A stretch of DNA of 12,025 nucleotides from NCBI GenBank assembly GCA_003157595.1, contig PMKB01000259.1, forward strand, positions 1 through 12,025, written 5' to 3'. The notes beneath the pieces are model-generated. The model was not told where the DNA came from, ran no database searches, and saw only the letters and a program-made list of their open reading frames with translations. Positions 1 to 7,829 of this stretch are shown piece by piece. Position numbers and translations under genes: made by a program. The number at the start of each line of letters is the position of its first letter. Position 1 is the first letter of the stretch. This stretch comes from Solirubrobacterales bacterium. Lineage in GTDB: Bacteria > Actinomycetota > Thermoleophilia > Solirubrobacterales > Solirubrobacteraceae.

Positions 1-396
1 GAAGCCCGAGTGGCAAATCTGGAGACCCGACGCGAAGCGCTGCAATCGAGCCTTGCCGCCGAACAGCAGCGCCAGGTAGCGCGTGCCTTGCAGGGAGCAG
101 CACTGGTCCAGGATTTCGTGCAAGGAGCGGCGCACCAGACCCAGCAGCTGCGCGAAAAGGAGCGCCTGCAACAATTGAAAGCGGCTGCAGCGAACGAGCT
201 CGAAGGGTGTCTTGCGGTCACTCGCAACACTGAGCAGCAACTTGCCAAGGCGCGCCGTCAACTGGCCGCAGTCGAGCGCCATCAACAACGGTTCCTCAAG
301 CGCCGCAGCCAACTGCAAGCAGCCCAAGCGGAAGAAGACGCCGCCGAAGAGTGGCAAGCCGTCAGAACCGCGCCCCGCCCAAAAGGGGGCAAGTGA
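1..396 (+). CDS. Coiled-coil protein, possibly YscO/FliJ-like, 5' end cut by window
   Basis: The frame is open from base 1 with no upstream stop. The GTG at 10 is the first possible start seen, but the gene may begin before the window. The visible 128 residues are almost entirely charged, Gln/Ala/Arg/Glu-rich helix with heptad character (for example REKERLQQLKAAAANELEG, and ARRQLAAVERHQQRFLKRR), followed by a basic Pro-rich tail, APRPKGGK. No catalytic motif is visible. Small proteins of this shape include the YscO/HrpO/FliJ stalk proteins of type III secretion and flagella; that is a resemblance of layout, not a recognised signature. It could also be the coiled-coil tail of a larger protein. 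Its stop codon overlaps the next start as TGATG, which implies translational coupling to the lipoprotein gene downstream. Confidence 0.55.
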   Translation, partial: EARVANLETRREALQSSLAAEQQRQVARALQGAALVQDFVQGAAHQTQQLREKERLQQLKAAAANELEGCLAVTRNTEQQLAKARRQLAAVERHQQRFLKRRSQLQAAQAEEDAAEEWQAVRTAPRPKGGK

Positions 397-1904
397 TGGT
401 TCGTTGCCTCGGGTGGCTGAGCGTAGTGAGCGCAATTGTGAGTTGTTCGTTGCAGCAACCTCAGGTAACTCGACTATCTCCCCCGGCGCCGTTTCCGCAA
501 ACTCACGCCCAAAGCGCTGACGCCGAATCCCCAGTGCACCCTACGGTGATTTCTCTCGACGCACTCAGACCCATGAGCACGCGGCCCAATTTCGCGGCTA
601 TCGCGCAAGCGGTGGAACTGGGCGCGGAGCATAGAGCCGTTGAGTTCATCGCGACTCAGTTGCGTGCTGATGATGCCTCCATACCCGAGTTGCAACGAAA
701 ACACCTGTGGCTCGGTTATGCTTACAGAAAACATGACAATGTCGTACAAGCTCTCTTCCATTTCGAAGCGGCAAGCAGCGTCGACTGGCCACTTGCAGGA
801 TACGCTCGGTTCGGTGCTGCTGAGTCATTGGTGGCTCTCGGGCGCCCAGATGAGGCGCTCCGCAGACTCGTCGAACTAAAAGCCAGTGAGCCGCTTGCTT
901 CCGCTGGTGAATTGTTGCGCGCTAAGATCCTGGCGCAGACGGGGCGAGCGTCGCAATCGATCCCCATTTGGCGTGCCTATCTGGCTCACGCACCGAGTTC
1001 CGAGCCCGAGCGGGGGCAGATTAGTATGACGCTTGCTGAAACGCTGGTGGCTCTCTCGAGTGCGCGGCAACGACCCACTTCGACGAGTTTTCAGGAGCCC
1101 GAGCCCGCGGTTTCCGCCGACGCGTTTCAGCAAGAGGCCTTCGAGCTCTTGGATCCGCTAAAGAACAAGGGCCTGGACGCTGATGCGCAGCAGCGAGCGG
1201 TTGAGTTGCGACAGTCGCTGATCTCGAGTGTTTTCGCTGGCCAACCCAACCAACAACAGCAATGCAGACTGAGCGATCGTCTCAACGAGCTCGAAGCGCT
1301 CGTGGAGCAGCACACCGAAGCGCTCACGACGGTCGCCCAACTCGACCATGGCACCGAGGCGGCGCTCGCGCGGGAGCAAGCCGAGCACGAGGCTGAGCGC
1401 GCCGCAGAACTCGCCGAACGCTATCTCGCAGAACGCGCAGCGGCGGTTCTGCTTACGCGGGCCATTGAACACCATCGCGAGCACAGCGCCACGCCCATCC
1501 TCGAGCGCGCCCAGCAGCTGCTCCCCAAGCTCACCGGCAACTCGCTCACCCGGCTGTTCGTCGATGACAACGACGGCGACCACCCTGTTCTCATGGCGCG
1601 GCGCGCCAGCGGTGGGGAACTCGGCGTCAGTGCAATGAGCGACGGAACTCTTGATCAGCTGTACCTCGCTCTGCGCCTCGCGGCGCTCGAACACCACCTC
1701 GACGCGCTGCCTCCACTACCCGTGCTGCTCGACGACATCCTTGTCAACTACGACGACCCCCGCGTGACGAGCACTGTGCCCGCTCTCGCCGAAATCGCGC
1801 AGCGCACGCAGGTGATCGTGCTCACGCACCACCAACACGTCGCAGCCATCGCGCAGGACACGCTCGGCGATCGTGTTCGGGTGCATCGCCTTGGCGGGAG
1901 TTGA
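396..1904 (+). CDS. Chimeric ORF: TPR lipoprotein N-terminus joined to the C-terminal half of a YhaN/SMC-type ATPase
   Basis: The ATG at 396 is chosen over the GTG at 351. It follows an AAGGGGG ribosome-binding site at 383-389 and gives a lipoprotein signal peptide: Arg3, a hydrophobic core, lipobox IVSC, acylated Cys17. Residues ~60-275 are helical repeats with TPR features (for example LWLGYAYRKHDNVVQALFHF), as in the superhelical part of Slt-like lytic transglycosylases; no transglycosylase domain follows. From about residue 290 the protein becomes coiled coil and then the C-terminal ATPase lobe of YhaN/SMC-like proteins: ABC signature MSDGTLDQLYLALR (~414-427), Walker B PVLLDDILVNYDDPR (~442-456) and H-loop VLTHH (~475-479). 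The N-terminal Walker A lobe is missing, so the ATPase part cannot work alone. A lipoprotein signal would also place a cytosolic DNA-repair type ATPase outside the cell. The join (~1215-1265) includes a CAA-rich tract. It is probably a rearrangement or assembly chimera rather than one functional gene. Confidence 0.6.
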   Translation: MVRCLGWLSVVSAIVSCSLQQPQVTRLSPPAPFPQTHAQSADAESPVHPTVISLDALRPMSTRPNFAAIAQAVELGAEHRAVEFIATQLRADDASIPELQRKHLWLGYAYRKHDNVVQALFHFEAASSVDWPLAGYARFGAAESLVALGRPDEALRRLVELKASEPLASAGELLRAKILAQTGRASQSIPIWRAYLAHAPSSEPERGQISMTLAETLVALSSARQRPTSTSFQEPEPAVSADAFQQEAFELLDPLKNKGLDADAQQRAVELRQSLISSVFAGQPNQQQQCRLSDRLNELEALVEQHTEALTTVAQLDHGTEAALAREQAEHEAERAAELAERYLAERAAAVLLTRAIEHHREHSATPILERAQQLLPKLTGNSLTRLFVDDNDGDHPVLMARRASGGELGVSAMSDGTLDQLYLALRLAALEHHLDALPPLPVLLDDILVNYDDPRVTSTVPALAEIAQRTQVIVLTHHQHVAAIAQDTLGDRVRVHRLGGS

Positions 1905-1998
1905 CGCCAGGATCCGCTCCCTTGCGAATGCAATCGTCTTGAGCTAACCAAAGTCGCGACATCATGCTGCAGGCGTCGCTAAGTGCGAGTTGCTCGCG
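1905..1998. other. Convergent intergenic gap between the chimeric ORF and the helicase gene
   Basis: These 94 nt separate two genes that end toward each other. I see no convincing GC-rich hairpin followed by a T-run in either direction and no short ORF, so termination here is not evident from the sequence. Confidence 0.5.
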
Positions 1999-4185
1999 TC
2001 AGTCGCCGCCGAGCGGTCGCGCGAGAACCCCCTCCGCCGCTTGCAGCGCTGCGCCGACGTCGATGCGACTCGATGCGTAATCCATATTCAGGAGCGACTC
2101 GCAGAGGACGTCATGGTGCTTCTCCACGTGCTTGTTGCGGACCTCGCTGGCGAGCTCGATAGCCGACGGGGGATGTACGCCCATGCGTCCAAGCGCGTCA
2201 CGCAGGTCCGCGGGTGTTGCACGAGGAATGACCACCGCGACCCCATCACGCGATGCCTCAGCGAACTGCTCGCGGCGGAGCATCAAAGCCAGCGTGTCAA
2301 GCGTTCGATCGCCGACCCAGGGGAACAGCAGCACGTCCTGGCCCCACGAGATCAACGCGCTCTCCTGTAGGCCGAGCCGCCGGTAGGTGCTGCGGCCTTC
2401 AGCCAGCAGCTGCCGCGCCCCACGATCGGCGTAGCGCTCCTCGTCGGCGGCTTCGTAGACCTGTCGCATTCGCCGTCGCACGGCGTCATCGACCAGCGCC
2501 GCGCCGCCCGTAAAGGACGGTGCGCGGCCTGCGGGCGCCGGCTCGAGCTCGATGACGCGCTCGGCTTCGCGGACCTCGAGCACCCGCCAGCGCCGTCCCG
2601 CAAAGAGTAGAAGGTCGCCCACGAGCAGCGGCCTGGAGATGGGCAGCGTGCCCAGCGTACGTGCCCCGACTACGAGGCGGTACTCGTCGGATGTGATGAA
2701 CGCCGAGTAGAAATCGTGGTGGTTCACCACGCGTTCACCTGCGACGTCGAGCACGATGGTGCCGTCGTGCGTTTGTCGCAGCATGTCATGGCACGCGAGA
2801 TCGCGCAGAAGCTCCGCGAATAGGGAAGACGTGACTGTTGTGAAAGGTCCGCCTCCGCACAGTGCGCGCCAGGCGTCGTCGGCGCGAAGCCCGCCGCGTT
2901 GCGCACACAGCGACAGGATCTGCTGTATGAGCGTCGACAGGTGCAGCGCACCGCCGGGTGGTGACTCGTTGAATCCCTCGATCAACAGCTGCACCATCGC
3001 CACGGACTGCACGACAGACTCGCGTAGCTGATCCTGCGGGGGCGTGCGAACGGTGACGACCTCCTCGTCCAAGTAAATTCGCAGCACCGACGGATCTCGG
3101 GTGCGTCGGCCGGAGCGGCCCAAGCGCTGGCGCATCGACGAAACCGACGGTGGTGGACCTATCTGCGCGATCGTGTCGACGCTGCCGACATCGATGCCGA
3201 GCTCGAGAGTGGTGGTAGCCACAACCGTCGCCGGCCGGTCGGAGCGGAGTGCGTCCTCGGCGTCCTCGCGCACGTCCTTCGCCAGGCTACCGTGGTGTGG
3301 CCAGAACTCGTCCGGCGCCCGGTCGCGCTCGGCGCGACGCTTGAGCAGATAGACATAAAGCTCGACATCGGCGCGTCGGTTAGTAAACACTATGTGTGTT
3401 CCGCCGCGGACGACGCTGTAGAGGTGATCGACGATCTCGAGTGGCTCGCGGGCAGCGTCCAGACTCGCGGGTTCCTGTCGGACGTATCCGCGCACCTGAA
3501 GGCGGACCTCGCGGCGCGACACGGTCGACTCGACGATCTCAGGGCCTTCGTCGGCGTTCGGCCTAAGGAAGGCGGCGGCCGCGCCGATATCTCCGAGCGT
3601 GGCTGACAGTCCGACGCGCGGCACCACACGACCGATCGCAAGCTCCACGCGATGCAGCAGCGACTGGAGCTGGCGTCCGCGCTCGGTGGCAATAAAGCTA
3701 TGCAATTCGTCGACGACTACGTAGTCAAGACCACCGAAGAAGGCAGTGACTTCGGTCCCGCGAGTGACAAACATCGCTTCGAGAGACTCCGGCGTGATCA
3801 ATAGAATCCCCGCCGGCGCGTCGCGCAGCCTTCGCTTGCGCGAGGCCGCGACATCGCCGTGCCAGGGCGTGACCGTCAACCCAACCGCGTCAGCAAGGGA
3901 TTCCAGGCGGCGGCTCTGATCGTTTATTAGCGCCTTGAGTGGAGCGACGTAAAGGATGCGCAGACCCTCGCGATCGACGGTGCGGGAGAGCAGCGGCAGG
4001 AATGCAGCCTCGGTCTTACCCGAGGCCGTCGCGGACGCCAACACAGTGTCGCGGCCGGCCAGGATCGGCGCTACCGCGAGCTCCTGGATGTCGCGTAGCG
4101 TCTGCCATCCCTGCTGCCAGGCCCACCGGCGGATCGGATCGCTAAGCCGCTCGAAGGCGGACGATGGGCGGTCCCGCGACACCAT
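1999..4185 (-). CDS. sngC: Lhr-like SF2 DEAD/DEAH-box helicase, BrxHI/SngC type
   Basis: This is a 728-aa superfamily 2 helicase, expected to use ATP to move on or unwind nucleic acid. The motifs appear in order: a Q-motif-like LRDIQELAVAPIL (30-42), Walker A ATASGKTEA (52-60), APLKALINDQ (81-90), TPESL (131-135), motif II DELH (159-162), SATLGD (194-199), FTNRRADVE (267-275) and motifs V/VI TLELGIDVGSVD plus QRLGRSGRR (326-361). A winged-helix/Lhr-like C-terminal region follows. At 728 aa it is half the size of full Lhr but normal for the BrxHI-like group. The start ATG overlaps the ATPase stop as TGATG, with little ribosome-binding site of its own, so translation is probably coupled. It is the last gene of the TerB-ATPase-helicase cassette, which matches Shango; the closest relatives outside that system are the BREX type 2 helicases. 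The family call is strong; the system name rests on context. Confidence 0.85.
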   Translation of the reverse strand: MVSRDRPSSAFERLSDPIRRWAWQQGWQTLRDIQELAVAPILAGRDTVLASATASGKTEAAFLPLLSRTVDREGLRILYVAPLKALINDQSRRLESLADAVGLTVTPWHGDVAASRKRRLRDAPAGILLITPESLEAMFVTRGTEVTAFFGGLDYVVVDELHSFIATERGRQLQSLLHRVELAIGRVVPRVGLSATLGDIGAAAAFLRPNADEGPEIVESTVSRREVRLQVRGYVRQEPASLDAAREPLEIVDHLYSVVRGGTHIVFTNRRADVELYVYLLKRRAERDRAPDEFWPHHGSLAKDVREDAEDALRSDRPATVVATTTLELGIDVGSVDTIAQIGPPPSVSSMRQRLGRSGRRTRDPSVLRIYLDEEVVTVRTPPQDQLRESVVQSVAMVQLLIEGFNESPPGGALHLSTLIQQILSLCAQRGGLRADDAWRALCGGGPFTTVTSSLFAELLRDLACHDMLRQTHDGTIVLDVAGERVVNHHDFYSAFITSDEYRLVVGARTLGTLPISRPLLVGDLLLFAGRRWRVLEVREAERVIELEPAPAGRAPSFTGGAALVDDAVRRRMRQVYEAADEERYADRGARQLLAEGRSTYRRLGLQESALISWGQDVLLFPWVGDRTLDTLALMLRREQFAEASRDGVAVVIPRATPADLRDALGRMGVHPPSAIELASEVRNKHVEKHHDVLCESLLNMDYASSRIDVGAALQAAEGVLARPLGGD

Positions 4186-5498
4186 CAGAGGCGGAAGGTC
4201 GCCAGTTCCTCGTCGTCGCCCGGCCCGTCACGCTCAACGAGATCGGGCTCCGGCCCGCGATCGACCTCAACCTCAGCGCTGCCGACAAGCGTGCGCCAGT
4301 CTGCGGACGCGTTCTGGTCGAGGACTGCTAGGAGCTGGACGAACGATTTGATCGTTGTGCGCGGAGTGCGGTAGTAGCGATCACCGAGCCGACCTGAACA
4401 GTGCGCCATAAACGCCTGCAACGCCTCGTCTGGCAGGAGGTAGCGGTTGGCGTCCCCGGACGCCTGTACATGGCGGAGCTTCTGGAGCAGTACGTAGAGC
4501 TCCTCCGGCGTCAGGCTCGCGAGCCGGATCACCGGGCCGGAAAGGTCGCGAAGACCACCAGCGGCGAAGGCGTTCTCGGCCAGCCGGCTTTGGAGAGCCT
4601 CGTAGCTGTAAAGGCCCCGACGAGTGTCGGTGAGGAACTCGGGCGTGCCGCCCATCAAGAAGCCGAGATGCTCGACCCCACCTTGTAGGCAATCGTTGAC
4701 GATTCGCAGAATCTGCTCGTAGTTGCTCCGGCGAGCAACGGTGTTAGCAAGCTTGTAGAGATTGACCATCTCGTCTAGAGCGATCAAGAGACCGCCGTAG
4801 CCAGCGAGCGCCACGAAACGTGCCAGCAGCTTCAGATGATCGTAGACATTCGCATCGTCAACGATGGTCCGTACACCGAGGTCGGCGCGGGCGTCGGTTT
4901 TGGTTGTATATTCGCCGCGCAGCCAGCGCACGGCTGCAGCAGTGAGCGCTGCGTCACCACTATCGTGCCCGTGCCAGTAGGCAGCAACGACCGCCGCGAA
5001 GTCGTAGCCCCCGACCATCTCTGCCAGGCCTGCAAGACGGCTGTTGATGACCTCCTGCACCGGGCGGTTCGACGACTTGCCCTCCTGCAGCGCAGTCGTG
5101 ATGAACCGCTCAACCACCGAAGGCAAAGCACCGCCTTCAGGGCTGGTGCGTGTCGCCAGGTTGCGGGCGAGCTCGGCATAGAGGGTGCGAGCCTGGCCGC
5201 CAGTCGCGTGCAGGCGACGGTCGGGCGACAAGTCTGCGTGCATCGTGACGATACCCTTCTCGAGTGCTACGGCGCGGACGAGCTGCAGGAAGAAGCTCTT
5301 GCCAGCGCCGTAGTCGCCGATCACAAAGCGAACCGCGCTGCCGCCGTCGACGAGGCGGTCAAGATCCTCGATGACCGCGCCGACCTCCAGTGCGCGACCT
5401 GCCTGGATGTGCTGCTGACCGCGATACGGCACAACGCCAGCCGCCAAAGACTGGAGGATCGCGTCGCGGTCACGCGGACGAATGCTCGACTCAGACAT
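4185..5498 (-). CDS. sngB: P-loop ATPase of the BrxD (DUF2791) family, SngB-like
   Basis: This is a 437-aa AAA/STAND-like ATPase. It shows Walker A GDYGAGKS (61-68), a Walker B-like strand GGLLIALDEM (235-244), a sensor-like segment FLMGGTPEFLTD (280-291) and an arginine-finger-like LQSRLAE (302-308). The N-terminal RDRDAILQSLAAGVVPYRG (10-28), just before the P-loop domain, is the layout of BrxD-type proteins, which bind ATP and partner a dedicated helicase. The C-terminal end is acidic. The start ATG at 5498 has a strong AAGGAG site (5506-5511), 7 nt away and inside the end of the TerB gene, which it overlaps by 8 nt. The next gene overlaps its stop. In BREX type 2, brxD and brxHI are neighbours; here they are paired with TerB and no pglX, pglY or pglZ is seen. 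The likely role is ATP-driven loading or control of the helicase. Confidence 0.82.
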   Translation of the reverse strand: MSESSIRPRDRDAILQSLAAGVVPYRGQQHIQAGRALEVGAVIEDLDRLVDGGSAVRFVIGDYGAGKSFFLQLVRAVALEKGIVTMHADLSPDRRLHATGGQARTLYAELARNLATRTSPEGGALPSVVERFITTALQEGKSSNRPVQEVINSRLAGLAEMVGGYDFAAVVAAYWHGHDSGDAALTAAAVRWLRGEYTTKTDARADLGVRTIVDDANVYDHLKLLARFVALAGYGGLLIALDEMVNLYKLANTVARRSNYEQILRIVNDCLQGGVEHLGFLMGGTPEFLTDTRRGLYSYEALQSRLAENAFAAGGLRDLSGPVIRLASLTPEELYVLLQKLRHVQASGDANRYLLPDEALQAFMAHCSGRLGDRYYRTPRTTIKSFVQLLAVLDQNASADWRTLVGSAEVEVDRGPEPDLVERDGPGDDEELATFRL

Positions 5499-7740
5499 CC
5501 AAGATCTCCTTCAGTACGTGTCCGTCCAACTCGATGGGATCGTATCCCTCTAGTAACGGTGCATTGGAGACAGTGAACGCGACATCGTTGACCGTCTCGA
5601 TCGCCCCGGCAGCCAGGAGCCCGAGTTCGGCGGCTAGGGCCTCGAACTCCGCGCGAGGCCAGACCGGCTGAGCGGAGAGGCGCCGCACAAGCACTGCGTA
5701 TGTCTCGTCGAGAGCGGCAAGCCCGGACTCATCGGGCTCCTCAGAGCTCGTGGGCTCCGACACTTTGCTGTCAGACTCCTCGTTGACGAAGACCGCGTTG
5801 AGGACCTCGGTCACCTGCCTGGTAGAGCTCATGACCTCCGCTAGGCGACGATCGTCCAGGAGCACCTCGCGGGGCAACGCGAAGTCGCCAGGGTCGGAGT
5901 CAGCCTCAATGATCGGCGTTGGTGACGACGCCGCCATTGCATGGAGATCACGGTGTAGGAAAGCCGCATCAAGCCCAAGCACGCCGTAAACCCGGTGGAG
6001 GCTATCCACCTCATTAGGGCTGATGTAGCCGTCCGAACCGGCCAGTGCCACCAGGTAGCGCGCGATGAGATTCCGCTGCGCTTCCTCGATTGCGCCGACG
6101 CGTGTCCTAAGACCTGCTAGGCCCGGCCGCTCGGCAAGCAGCCAGCGCAGGTGCGCCCGCAGCCGACGCTGGCCGGCCGGCGGAAGTTCGAACGAGCTCG
6201 CCAGCCGTGACTCGAGCTGTTGTTGCTCGAGCGTACTCACCTCGCCATCGCTCGCCGAGACCGTCACGCCCAGGTGTAGAAGCACCGTGGCGGCCGCAAA
6301 GCCGTCCCCGGGCGACACCAGCGCCTCCTCGTCCCGCCACAGCACGACGACCCGTTGATGCGAGAAGTTGGCCGTACCAAGGCGCACGTCAGGTTCGAGA
6401 CCAACTCCGTGGGCGGCGAGCAGCGTTGCCAGCGCCGTCACATCGCGCTTGCCGAGCTTTGGCGTCACAGGGCCGCCGAGAATCGCCGCGACATCCGCAG
6501 TCGCGATCACCACGTGCCCTTGCGTCGGCACATTGGCTAGGAGCGCTCTGAGCGACGAAGACGCCCGGTCGCGCGCGAGCTCGACGGGCAGGAGCGCAAC
6601 AGCGCGAACGGAATCGCGGTCGGTGCTCCGACCGATATATCGACTGTACGCATCGAGCTCATCGGTGACGGCAGTGACGAGCGCAGCAAGCTTCTTGATT
6701 GGCGCGGCAAGGCGTGTCACATCGGGCAGGCCGCCCGAGTCAAGTGTGATCGGCCCGCCAAAGGACGCCGACGCCGGACGGTACTCCAGCCGTAGCTTGG
6801 CGCTACCAGGTTTTAGTTGGAGGCCAGCGCCGTTAGCGGCCATGTAGCGTGAGAGAAACAACTGTGCAAACTCGTCGGGGCAACGCGTCGCGGGCGTGCG
6901 AAGCGGAATCTCTGGGCTGGTCAGCGCCCATGCGAGCGCCCACTCACCGGGAAGGGACTCGTTGCTCGCTGCTATCGCCCCGAGCACGAGCTTTACCTCG
7001 AGTGGGATATCCCAGCCGATTCGCTTGCGTGGTGGCGTAAAGTCGGAAACCCGCTTGGGCGTGCCGGCGATGCGGGCAATGGCCAAAAAGTCAGTCGCAT
7101 AGTGCCGGAACGACCCCTCGTGATCATAGAGGAGGAGGAGCCGCTCGACTTCGCTGAGGAGTACGGGAACCTCGTTTCTCGCGGACTCAGAACGTGTGGC
7201 ATCACTGAGAACGCGACGCTCTATCCCGTAGAAGAAGAGAAACACGTATCCGATGTAGGCTCCCCCGGGACGGCCGGCTTCCAGCCAGCGCAAGTAAGCG
7301 CCGCGAGAAGCAGGCGGGATATTGGAGTACGAAGGCCAATAGCCCATCTGATTGCCGCCCAGGTCGGGGCCACTGAGATCAACTGGCAGCTCCGGGTTGA
7401 CCAGCGCGGGTTCAGTGAGCCGCCGCGTCGCCACCACCGCCCCCAGCTCATGGCCGACGTAGATGCCGCCGGGGAGTGTGAGATCACCGACAGCAACCGG
7501 CGTCCCCAGGGGCACCCAGCGCGTCGCGGACTGGCCGGACTGACCAGCTGGGCTTGTCGCGCGGCGACCGGACTCCGAGGGCTTTGCTGCCGTGGGATGC
7601 GGCACTAGGGGCGGCGGCGAGGCTGAGCGTGTCGCGCTCGTCGGACGCGGCGCTGCGGGCCGCCGCGGCGAGCTCAAGCGACGGCGTACACGCCACCACG
7701 CCACACCACCGATCACAATCACGACGATCAAGGCCTCCAT
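5491..7740 (-). CDS. sngA: TerB-N/TerB/TerB-C protein with an N-terminal membrane segment, SngA-like
   Basis: The protein is 749 aa from the ATG at 7740. That start is preferred to the upstream GTG at 7791 because AGGAAGGG lies 5 nt before it and it begins with a hydrophobic stretch, LIVVIVIGGVAWW (4-16), then RVRRR, a likely single membrane anchor with the rest in the cytoplasm. A Pro/Ser-rich linker (~20-75) follows. The TerB-N domain comes next (~75-230; hallmark GYWPSYSNIPPASRGAYLRW at 133-152, then IGYVFLFFYGIERR). A TerB region carries two acidic motifs, SASDGEVSTLE (~495-505) and GSDGYISPNEVD (~568-579), of the kind proposed to bind metal. The C-terminal ~130 residues resemble TerB-C. 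TerB proteins are linked to membrane-associated stress and phage responses. As first gene of the three-gene cassette it may be a membrane-side sensor or anchor for the ATPase-helicase pair. Confidence 0.83.
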   Translation of the reverse strand: MEALIVVIVIGGVAWWRVRRRLSSPRRPAAPRPTSATRSASPPPLVPHPTAAKPSESGRRATSPAGQSGQSATRWVPLGTPVAVGDLTLPGGIYVGHELGAVVATRRLTEPALVNPELPVDLSGPDLGGNQMGYWPSYSNIPPASRGAYLRWLEAGRPGGAYIGYVFLFFYGIERRVLSDATRSESARNEVPVLLSEVERLLLLYDHEGSFRHYATDFLAIARIAGTPKRVSDFTPPRKRIGWDIPLEVKLVLGAIAASNESLPGEWALAWALTSPEIPLRTPATRCPDEFAQLFLSRYMAANGAGLQLKPGSAKLRLEYRPASASFGGPITLDSGGLPDVTRLAAPIKKLAALVTAVTDELDAYSRYIGRSTDRDSVRAVALLPVELARDRASSSLRALLANVPTQGHVVIATADVAAILGGPVTPKLGKRDVTALATLLAAHGVGLEPDVRLGTANFSHQRVVVLWRDEEALVSPGDGFAAATVLLHLGVTVSASDGEVSTLEQQQLESRLASSFELPPAGQRRLRAHLRWLLAERPGLAGLRTRVGAIEEAQRNLIARYLVALAGSDGYISPNEVDSLHRVYGVLGLDAAFLHRDLHAMAASSPTPIIEADSDPGDFALPREVLLDDRRLAEVMSSTRQVTEVLNAVFVNEESDSKVSEPTSSEEPDESGLAALDETYAVLVRRLSAQPVWPRAEFEALAAELGLLAAGAIETVNDVAFTVSNAPLLEGYDPIELDGHVLKEILDV
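5506..5511 (-). promoter_or_regulatory. Ribosome binding site for the ATPase gene
   Basis: On the minus strand the sequence reads AAGGAG followed 7 nt later by the ATG at 5498. It sits within the last codons of the TerB gene, so the ATPase can initiate independently despite the 8-nt overlap. Confidence 0.75.
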
Positions 7741-7745
7741 GGGGA

Positions 7746-7753
7746 CCCTTCCT
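7746..7753 (-). promoter_or_regulatory. Ribosome binding site that fixes the TerB gene start
   Basis: The minus strand reads AGGAAGGG, then 5 nt, then the ATG at 7740. The alternative GTG at 7791 would add 17 polar residues ahead of the membrane segment, so this site supports the shorter protein. Confidence 0.7.
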
Positions 7754-7829
7754 GCGCGGACTCGTGCCTGGCCGCATTCATCTTTTGCCACCTAGCGCGG
7801 CGCAACGCGATCGACATCGGTCGACAAAC

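Noticed and set aside
4836..5576. 246-aa plus-strand ORF
   Set aside because: It is antisense to the well-supported ATPase gene, has no recognisable domain, and is explained by GC-rich codon shadowing.
1999..7740. A BREX type 2 locus
   Set aside because: Only brxD- and brxHI-like genes are present; the methyltransferase and phosphatase genes are absent, and the TerB partner fits Shango better.
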